The translations under genes and the position numbers were made by a program. The notes beneath the pieces are model-generated. The model did not search any database. It saw only the letters and a list, made by a program, of their open reading frames with translations, and was not told where the DNA came from. Positions 5,990-10,813 of a DNA stretch of 10,813 nucleotides are shown in pieces (position 1 is the first letter of the stretch; each line of letters starts with the position of its first letter). The DNA comes from JAVBKB01 sp031554275. Lineage in GTDB: Bacteria > Bacillota > Bacilli > JARBTR01. The stretch lies in assembly GCA_031554275.1 (NCBI GenBank), contig JAVBKB010000067.1:1-10813 (forward strand). Reading direction: 5' to 3'.

Positions 5990-6721
5990 ATGAATATATT
6001 AGAAGCAATTGAGGTACGACGTTCGTGTCGGACTTTCATCAACGAGCCAATACCAACAACTGAATTCAATGACTTGAAGAAGCTGGTAGATCAGTACAAT
6101 CAACGTTCTGGATTATCGATGGCACTACTGGAAGATGGTTCAGATGCCTTTAATGGGTTGCGAAAAAGTTACGGAATGTTCAAAGGGGTAAAAAGCTTAT
6201 TGGTCATTAAAGGAAAGCAAAGTGACATGCATCGAGCCGAAAAAGCAGGTTATTATGGAGAATTAATTGTTCTGGAGGCAACCATATTGGGATTGGGTTC
6301 CTGTTGGGTCGGAGGTACTTATGACAAGAAAAACTCAATATTGAATGTACTTCCAGATGAAGTACTGGAAGCAGTGATACCAATTGGATATCCAGCAGAT
6401 TCGCCAACACTAACGGAAAAAGTTATTCACAAACTTATTCATAGACGCGTTAAACCTCTGGAACACTTTTACAAAAGCGATGTATCATTGCCCGAATGGT
6501 TTATTAGGGGAATCGAGGCAGTCCGAAAGGCTCCCTCGGCGGTTAACAAGCAACCTGTTAGATTTTCACTTGAAAACGGGATTACCACCGCTTATGTTGA
6601 ACTTGATGACGGCTTTAAATTGATTGATTTAGGAGTCGCTAAATTGCATTTTGAATTGGCTACTGATAGAAAATTTGAAACTGGTAATTACGGGATTCTT
6701 AATGTAGAAGTAGAAGAATAG
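5990..6721 (+). CDS. Nitroreductase family protein, TM1586 type
   Basis: A 243-residue protein of the flavin-dependent nitroreductase fold, most like the TM1586 subfamily (PF14512), which is a single chain carrying two half-domains. The N-terminus MNILEAIEVRRSCRTF is the FMN phosphate-binding signature (RRS-R). GYYGELIVLEATILGLGSCWVGG at about residues 84-106 is the conserved central helix and strand, and a second block, IEAVRKAPSAVNKQPVRF (about 173-190), carries the typical APSA-NxQP motif. It should reduce nitro or related electron-poor compounds with NAD(P)H; the substrate is unknown. AGGAG (5977-5981) is eight bases before ATG 5990. ATG 5987 is equally possible, and the in-frame ATG 5870 has no ribosome binding site. 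The gene sits before arsR but is separated from it by a terminator, so any link to arsenic is only by position. Confidence 0.88.
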   Translation: MNILEAIEVRRSCRTFINEPIPTTEFNDLKKLVDQYNQRSGLSMALLEDGSDAFNGLRKSYGMFKGVKSLLVIKGKQSDMHRAEKAGYYGELIVLEATILGLGSCWVGGTYDKKNSILNVLPDEVLEAVIPIGYPADSPTLTEKVIHKLIHRRVKPLEHFYKSDVSLPEWFIRGIEAVRKAPSAVNKQPVRFSLENGITTAYVELDDGFKLIDLGVAKLHFELATDRKFETGNYGILNVEVEE

Positions 6722-6744
6722 TACAAGGACTCATATTCCGCGAG

Positions 6745-6786
6745 AAAAAAGTGCCCACAGCTGTTATGGTTGAGGCACTTTTTTTG
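6745..6786 (+). terminator. Intrinsic terminator after the nitroreductase gene
   Basis: AAAAAAGTGCC (6745-6755) pairs with GGCACTTTTTT (6774-6784), with an 18-base partly paired loop and a T-run. It has A-runs and T-runs on both sides, so it could work in both directions. It isolates the nitroreductase transcript from arsR. Confidence 0.85.
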
Positions 6787-6838
6787 TGGTTTGGGGCCCT
6801 ATTTTCCTTGAAAAAAGATAATCTTAAAATTTAAGTAT

Positions 6839-6868
6839 TTGCATATAATTATATGCTTATGTAATAAT
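6839..6868 (+). promoter_or_regulatory. arsR promoter with ArsR-type palindromic operator
   Basis: GCATATAATTATATGC (6841-6856) is a perfect 16-bp palindrome, like the AT-rich dyads bound by ArsR/SmtB dimers. It lies between a possible -35 TTGCAT (6839-6844) and an extended -10 TGTAATAAT (6860-6868, spacer 18). The palindrome also contains TATAAT at 6844-6849, so an alternative promoter inside it is possible. In either case a bound repressor would cover the promoter, and arsenite would release it. Confidence 0.65.
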
Positions 6869-6888
6869 ACTAATTGAGGTGGGTTCTG

Positions 6889-7236
6889 ATGAGTGATAAA
6901 TTTATAAAAACAGATAAGGCGGCACAAATTTTAAAATTGTTGGGCGACAAAACAAGACTAATGATGATTCAGCTCATGAGGCATCGTGAATGCTGTGTTT
7001 GTGAATTTCAAGAATTATTTGTAATGAGTCAACCAGCGATTAGTCAGCATTTGAGAAAGCTTAAAGACTCAGGCGCTTTAAACGAGGAAAAAAGAGGCCA
7101 ATGGGTGTTCTATTCACTGAATCAAAGTAGCGAATATTTCGCACTAATCGAAGCAATTCTAGGACAACTGGCAAAACCAAATGATGCACTCCAAAAGATT
7201 TCAAGTAATACTGAAGGATCTGATTGCGGGTGCTAA
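6889..7236 (+). CDS. arsR: ArsR-family arsenic-responsive repressor
   Basis: A 115-residue winged-helix repressor. LGDKTRLMMIQLMRHRECCVCEF at 18-40 places the ArsR-type As(III)-binding cysteines (Cys36 and Cys38, with an extra Cys35) at the start of the DNA-binding region. Recognition helix and wing follow, at SQPAISQHLRKLKDSGALNEEKRGQWVFYSL. The C-terminus ends DCGC (Cys113, Cys115), a cysteine tail also seen in Bacillus-type ArsR proteins that may add a third ligand. Members bind as dimers to a dyad in their own promoter and let go when trivalent arsenic or antimony binds. ATG 6889 has GAGGTG seven bases before it; TTG 6874 in frame is on that site. The operator candidate at 6841 and arsM downstream support the call. 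Confidence 0.92.
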   Translation: MSDKFIKTDKAAQILKLLGDKTRLMMIQLMRHRECCVCEFQELFVMSQPAISQHLRKLKDSGALNEEKRGQWVFYSLNQSSEYFALIEAILGQLAKPNDALQKISSNTEGSDCGC

Positions 7237-7424
7237 TATCCATGGAATTGAGAACATCATGGGAAAAGCTATGTAATGACAAAATGACAATCGGAATTGG
7301 TTAGAATTTTTTGTCGATGAAACAAAGTCATAACAACCTGATGATATAGGAAACGGTCAGTTTAAGAGATGAAAAAAATTTAAGATATTTTTCAGAAGAA
7401 ACTAATTTAATGGAGGACTTAACA

Positions 7425-8228
7425 ATGAAAGATCTAGAAAAAGACTCACTTCGTCAAGCTGTAAGAGAGAATTATAAGAAGATCGCCTTGGAGGGTGAAA
7501 AAGGAGATGCATGTTGTTCAACTAACTGCTGCTCTCCAAATGAAAAACTCGGTGTTGATTTAGAAGAGCTCAACAACAAATTCGGTTATACTTCTGAGGA
7601 ATTCAAATCTGTCCCAGCTGAATCAAATATGGGTTTGGGGTGTGGGAATCCCCAAGCAATAGCAAAAATGAAGTCAGGTGAAGTGGTAGTAGATTTAGGA
7701 AGTGGAGGAGGATTTGATTGTTTTCTTGCTTCTAAACAAGTTGGTGAAAATGGTCAAGTTATTGGCGTTGATATGACTCCCGAAATGATCAGTAAAGCAA
7801 GATCAAATGCTGATAAGCAAAATTATACAAATGTTGAGTTTAGACTAGGAGAGATCGAGAATTTGCCTGTGGCAAACGAAGTAGCTGATGTCATTATATC
7901 GAACTGCGTCATAAATTTATCACCAGATAAACCACAAGTATTTAAGGAAGCATATCGTGTTTTAAAGAATGGAGGAAGATTGGCAATCTCCGATATCGTC
8001 CTAACTACAGAACTACCAGATGAAGTCAAAGGGCAATTGAAATTCTATTCTGGCTGCGTTGTAGGTGCTTCAACAGTAAGTGACTTAACGGAATTTATCA
8101 GTCTAGCTGGTTTCAAAAATGTAAAAATTGTACCTAAGGATGAGTCTCATGAATTTATCCGTGAGTGGTCGCCGGAATATAAACTTGAAGAGTATATCAT
8201 TTCAGCAGTAATCGAAGCAGTAAAGTGA
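7425..8228 (+). CDS. arsM: Arsenite S-adenosylmethionine methyltransferase
   Basis: A 267-residue class I methyltransferase that adds methyl groups from S-adenosylmethionine to As(III), giving methyl- and dimethylarsenicals and eventually volatile forms. Residues 30-36 are CCSTNCC, the N-terminal cysteine cluster often seen in ArsM. The three catalytic As-binding cysteines appear in their usual settings: GLGCGNP (Cys73), SNCVINL (Cys161) and YSGCVVGA (Cys211). VVDLGSGGGFD at 88-98 is the AdoMet-binding motif I and VIGVDMTPEM (112-121) follows as motif II. Residues 190-191 (DIV) and a C-terminal domain complete the fold at normal family length. ATG 7425 is eight bases after GGAGG; an upstream ATG at 7410 overlaps that site. 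No terminator lies in the 188-base gap from arsR, so the two are likely co-transcribed and arsenite-induced. Confidence 0.94.
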   Translation: MKDLEKDSLRQAVRENYKKIALEGEKGDACCSTNCCSPNEKLGVDLEELNNKFGYTSEEFKSVPAESNMGLGCGNPQAIAKMKSGEVVVDLGSGGGFDCFLASKQVGENGQVIGVDMTPEMISKARSNADKQNYTNVEFRLGEIENLPVANEVADVIISNCVINLSPDKPQVFKEAYRVLKNGGRLAISDIVLTTELPDEVKGQLKFYSGCVVGASTVSDLTEFISLAGFKNVKIVPKDESHEFIREWSPEYKLEEYIISAVIEAVK

Positions 8229-8285
8229 TATTAAAATATACGGTCCGAAATTTGTTCGAAAACCTTACAATCTCTCTAGGGACCA

Positions 8286-8315
8286 GCAACTATTGAAGTC
8301 TACCCCAATAGTTGC
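8286..8315 (+). repeat. Perfect inverted repeat downstream of arsM
   Basis: GCAACTATTG (8286-8295) and CAATAGTTGC (8306-8315) form a ten-pair stem with a ten-base loop. There is no T-run after it. It may protect the 3' end of the arsM transcript, or be a protein-binding site. Confidence 0.55.
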
Positions 8316-8370
8316 AGACAGTTTAATGACGGAACACATTGGACTGTATTCGTTTTTCAATTAAAGTCAA

Positions 8371-8420
8371 AAAACACGATAAAGTCAGGTTTTCAGCAAC
8401 CTCGTTTTATCGTGTTTTCT
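8371..8420 (+). terminator. Strong intrinsic terminator closing the arsenic unit
   Basis: AAAACACGATAAA (8371-8383) pairs perfectly with TTTATCGTGTTTT (8406-8418), and AGGTT (8387-8391) with AACCT (8398-8402) extends the stem above a small internal mismatch. Its A-run and T-run flanks suggest it works on both strands. It lies about 140 bases after arsM. Confidence 0.85.
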
Positions 8421-8595
8421 TCCTAATATAAGTCACTACAAAGGAACATTGGAAACAAAGACGCATGAGTGTGAGAAGAGCACCGAGGTTCTCAAATCGT
8501 TGCCTTATCAATCTTGCAAGTTCATTCCTCATCTTCGGAATCTTCTGCAATATACGTCTAATTCCTCTGTTGAAATTTTCATTTGTGTAAGTTTG
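8407..8595 (-). pseudogene. Minus-strand C-terminal coding remnant, family not identified
   Basis: On the minus strand, 62 codons run open from 8595 to a TAA at 8407-8409, whose last codons form one arm of the terminator. The product begins QTYTNENFNRGIRRILQKIP and later reads RQRFENLGALLTLMRLC, ending YIRKKTR: basic and helix-like, as in the C-termini of some transposases. Upstream on the same strand (8600-8880) protein-like pieces such as ARTTMEKTWNLQNSTKLGW occur but are broken by stops and frame changes, and there is no ribosome binding site. I read this as a decayed gene, possibly a transposase, but cannot name a family. Confidence 0.33.
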
Positions 8596-8865
8596 TCAGG
8601 AATAAAGTCATTATAGCTCAACAACTGTTCCCTTCACTATTGAGTACTTTCAGCGAAATATCCAGCCAAGTTTCGTACTATTCTGCAAATTCCATGTCTT
8701 TTCCATTGTTGTTCTGGCGAGTATCATCATAGTTTTGTCAGATCTCACTTCAGAAAGTATCTATGCATCTAATTCATAATTGCTTGGATTCCCCTCTAAT
8801 TGATTCAGAGTAGCTATGTATAATCACTGACAAATGAAGCACCTCTCATTTCGGGAGTGAGGTCT

Positions 8866-8985
8866 GATATAACGTTTGGGACTAAAAGCCTAAGTTTAGG
8901 TGATTTTTGACAATAGTTTCATATTAACATCTGCTTCAATACCAGATATAATGTTTGAGACTAATAACCTTATTCTGGTTGCTAA
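8866..8985 (+). repeat. Diverged direct repeat pair, about 40 bp, 79 bp apart
   Basis: GATATAACGTTTGGGACTAA at 8866 and GATATAATGTTTGAGACTAA at 8945 differ at two of 20 positions; similarity continues weakly for about 20 more bases. In each copy the continuation can form a small hairpin (CCTAA with TTAGG at 8889-8900; AACC with GGTT in copy 2), although the base identities differ. Confidence 0.6.
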
Positions 8986-9053
8986 AACGATATTTTCGCA
9001 CTTGGAAACATCCGACAAATTCCCGCGTTAAAATAAATCCTAAATCTGCACTG

Positions 9054-9094
9054 TTCTCGAGATGTAAGTAACTGTTTGTAAAGTATCTCGAGAA
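9054..9094 (+). repeat. Twin TCTCGAGA palindromes forming a larger inverted repeat
   Basis: TTCTCGAGAT (9054-9063) and ATCTCGAGAA (9085-9094) are perfect inverse complements with 21 bases between. The core TCTCGAGA is itself a palindrome, so the two sites are at once direct and inverted repeats, with centres 31 bp apart, close to three DNA turns. This would suit two cooperating dimers of a DNA-binding protein. Confidence 0.6.
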
Positions 9095-9280
9095 TAATCT
9101 ACTTCCACAGAAAATCTAAAACCTTTTCCTCTAGGTCACTTAACATTTGAAATCGTTTGAACAAGAAAGTCATAGTAGTTTTTTTGGATGAAAACAGATT
9201 CTGAATGTTATTGTAGTGGCATTGTTGTTCACCGTTATTAGTAGACCCAAGCCTGTTTTTTTCTTTCCCGAAATTAAGTG

Positions 9281-9286
9281 TATAAT
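9281..9286 (+). promoter_or_regulatory. Candidate -10 box upstream of the fused sigma gene
   Basis: TATAAT (9281-9286) is a perfect -10, but no good -35 lies at the right distance. A second perfect TATAAT occurs at 9359-9364, with only a weak TTACAG 19 bases before it. Which of the two drives the gene cannot be decided by eye; the first gives a leader of about 100 bases. Confidence 0.35.
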
Positions 9287-9391
9287 CATTTTTAAAAAAA
9301 CGGTCAGTTTTTGTCTAGATTTGTTGTCCTTTATTACAGAGAGCTGACAGGAAAATTATATAATCGGATCCAAGAAAGAGGTAGGATTTTT

Positions 9392-10582
9392 ATGAATATT
9401 AATGAGCTTGTTCCTCTCGTAGAAAGATTGAAAGGCGGTGACCAAAAAGCTTTTGATGAGCTTTACACCAATATTTGGGACAACATTTATTATGTAGCGC
9501 TACGGCACACTCGAAATCCTTCTGATGCAATGGATATCACACAGGATGTTTTGATTACCGTGAGTAAGGAGATATATAGTTTGAACAGTGTCTTTGCATT
9601 TAGCTCGTGGCTACACCGCATTACGTACAACAAGTGTATAAATTTCCTTAAGAAAAGAAGTAGGCTTGAAACTGTCTTTCTGGGAGATGTAGAGGAGCAG
9701 TTGATAGAGAATCGAAGTGAGTTTCAGCCGGATGATATGTTGATGCATAACGAAATTCGTGAGCAAATCCTTGAGATAATAGATGATCTCCCATCTGAAC
9801 AAAAGCAAGCGGTACTACTTTACTATTTTGCAGAACTGACAACTGACGAGATTTCCACAACAATGAGTATTTCTCGAAATGCAGTACACCAAAGGCTTTC
9901 TCGAGCAAGATCAAAAATCAGGGAGAAAGTAGATCTAATTAGTAGTGACTTCAAAGTGAACAGTATTTTACCTATGATACCACTTGCACAATTACTTCAG
10001 GAGAATAGCGTAAATGTTTGTACAAACGCTATCCAGAAAACAGTTGTTTCAGGGGCATTAGCAAAGCTATCTGCCCCAGTTGCGAAATCTGCTTTGTCAA
10101 CTCTTTTGGTTAAGCTGGTTGCAGGCGCTTTAACACTAACCGTAATCACTGGAGTAGTAGTGATTACAACACAATCCAATCATTCTCCTCAATCAGAGAA
10201 AACGAGGGAGAATGAATCAAAGGATACAAAACCTGTGATAACTGAAGTGCTTACTTTAGAGGATTTTGTTGGAGTCAATGATGCTAACTTCATTCTGTCT
10301 GGAAAACAGATGCAAAATGGGGAGTATCATGATCAGTTCAAACAGATTGTCAAAGCAAACCAAATCATACAAACTGATCTTTATTTAGGTGAGAATGATT
10401 TCGATTACAGTAGCTATATAGTTTACTATCTTGACAAACAAAGTAAGCGATTGCTTATTGTTGAACGCTATGATGCTTCGCATGATGGCTGGCAAATAGC
10501 TTATCAAATTAAAGATAACTTAGAAATAATTCCAAACAAAGCAGAGTCAATCCAATTGTTTGAAGATTATTTCGTAGAGTGA
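9392..10582 (+). CDS. ECF sigma factor fused to a transmembrane helix and outer domain
   Basis: A 396-residue protein starting at ATG 9392, nine bases after GAGGT (9378-9382); the in-frame TTG 9311 has no ribosome binding site. Residues 1-180 are a complete short sigma factor: region 2 at about 12-90 (GGDQKAFDELY, then SDAMDITQDVLITVSKEIY and FAFSSWLHRITYNKCINFLKK) and region 4 at about 125-178 (LPSEQKQAVLLYYFAELTTDEIS, then SRNAVHQRLSRARSKIREK). A linker of about 60 residues leads to one transmembrane helix at about 242-260 (LVAGALTLTVITGVVVITT). A polar stretch and a domain of about 110 residues follow. The sigma part would thus be tied to the membrane, with the C-terminus outside. Sigma factors with C-terminal membrane extensions are known in Firmicutes; the outer domain is not one I recognise. 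No separate anti-sigma gene follows in the window. The tail may restrain or sense; release by proteolysis is only a guess. Confidence 0.88.
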   Translation: MNINELVPLVERLKGGDQKAFDELYTNIWDNIYYVALRHTRNPSDAMDITQDVLITVSKEIYSLNSVFAFSSWLHRITYNKCINFLKKRSRLETVFLGDVEEQLIENRSEFQPDDMLMHNEIREQILEIIDDLPSEQKQAVLLYYFAELTTDEISTTMSISRNAVHQRLSRARSKIREKVDLISSDFKVNSILPMIPLAQLLQENSVNVCTNAIQKTVVSGALAKLSAPVAKSALSTLLVKLVAGALTLTVITGVVVITTQSNHSPQSEKTRENESKDTKPVITEVLTLEDFVGVNDANFILSGKQMQNGEYHDQFKQIVKANQIIQTDLYLGENDFDYSSYIVYYLDKQSKRLLIVERYDASHDGWQIAYQIKDNLEIIPNKAESIQLFEDYFVE

Positions 10583-10643
10583 CTTGATTTCTAAAACTTG
10601 TTTGTGATTAGCAGCAAACAGAATTACCTAGGTTGGAGATTTA

Positions 10644-10680
10644 TTCAAACGATCAGCAAATGTACCGTTTGGATTTTTTC
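10644..10680 (+). terminator. Probable intrinsic terminator after the fused sigma gene
   Basis: TTCAAACG (10644-10651) pairs with CGTTTGGA (10666-10673), with one T-G pair and a 14-base loop, followed by ATTTTTTC. It lies about 60 bases after the stop. The final 130 bases of the window hold nothing I can identify. Confidence 0.6.
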
Positions 10681-10813
10681 ATTCTAGATTGGGCAGAGAT
10701 TTATCAGTTGTTAAAAGAGTCTTAGATTTTCTGATTTAGGAAAAGCTCCGACTTGAGAAATAGATTAACAGAGGAAGATTTTCTGCAAAACATCAAGTCT
10801 ATTCTTGAAAAAA

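Larger units (their letters stand above)
8596..9280. other. Long gene-free region with short repeats
   Basis: Together with 8421-8595 this is the longest stretch without an intact gene. All six frames are broken by stops. It holds a small dyad, ACCTC (8841-8845) with GAGGT (8859-8863), the diverged repeat pair at 8866/8945, and the twin TCTCGAGA palindromes at 9054-9094. It may be the scar of a lost mobile element, but no intact ends or target duplication were found. Confidence 0.5.

Noticed and set aside
8841..8990. CRISPR array
   Set aside because: Only two diverged copies, no regular spacers and no cas genes.
7351..9310. Identical 13-mer AAACGGTCAGTTT at 7351 and 9298
   Set aside because: One chance match of this length is expected in a window of this size, and the surroundings differ.
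9311..9391. TTG 9311 as start of the fused sigma factor
   Set aside because: No ribosome binding site. The extra 27 residues lie before the usual sigma N-terminus, and a TATAAT box lies within them.

Overview
The window looks like chromosomal DNA from a low-GC Gram-positive bacterium of class Bacilli. The L13 and S9 proteins are close to Bacillus-type sequences, ribosome binding sites are strong AGGAGG-like sites, promoters are sigma-A-like, and intrinsic terminators are U-rich. My best guess is a member of the Planococcaceae/Caryophanaceae (Sporosarcina-like), based only on remembered similarity of the ribosomal proteins. All recognisable genes lie on the + strand, in short, separately terminated units.

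Layout. (1) Bases 1-115 are the tail of an ABC exporter ATPase. (2) Bases 375-1386 are the rplM-rpsI ribosomal operon, with its own promoter, an L13-leader-like hairpin and a terminator. (3) Bases 1512-3824 hold a regulatory operon: an ECF sigma factor overlapping a membrane-anchored DUF4179-type protein, probably its anti-sigma factor, closed by a terminator. (4) Bases 4125-5699 hold a secreted protein built of five Ig-like DUF5011-type modules, in which a two-module block of about 160 residues is duplicated. (5) Bases 5725-6786 hold a TM1586-type nitroreductase with an operator-like inverted repeat around its -10 box and a terminator. (6) Bases 6839-8420 hold an arsenic module: arsR with a perfect 16-bp palindrome in its promoter, then arsM (arsenite S-adenosylmethionine methyltransferase), then a strong terminator. 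(7) Bases 8421-9280 carry no intact gene: there is a decayed-looking minus-strand reading frame, a diverged 40-bp repeat pair and two TCTCGAGA palindromes. (8) Bases 9392-10582 encode a second ECF sigma factor in which sigma, a single transmembrane helix and a C-terminal outer domain are fused in one chain.

How the parts fit. Two different ways of coupling a sigma factor to the membrane occur in one window: a two-gene sigma/anti-sigma pair and a single-chain sigma-membrane fusion. The arsenic module has a sensor and a methylating enzyme but no visible efflux pump or arsenate reductase, so it would depend on genes elsewhere. The terminators show that the ribosomal, sigma, Ig-like, nitroreductase and arsenic units are probably transcribed independently.

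No clear new defence system, CRISPR array, rRNA, tRNA or intact mobile element was seen. The most unusual item is the fused sigma factor; the least explained sequence is the 8421-9280 region.
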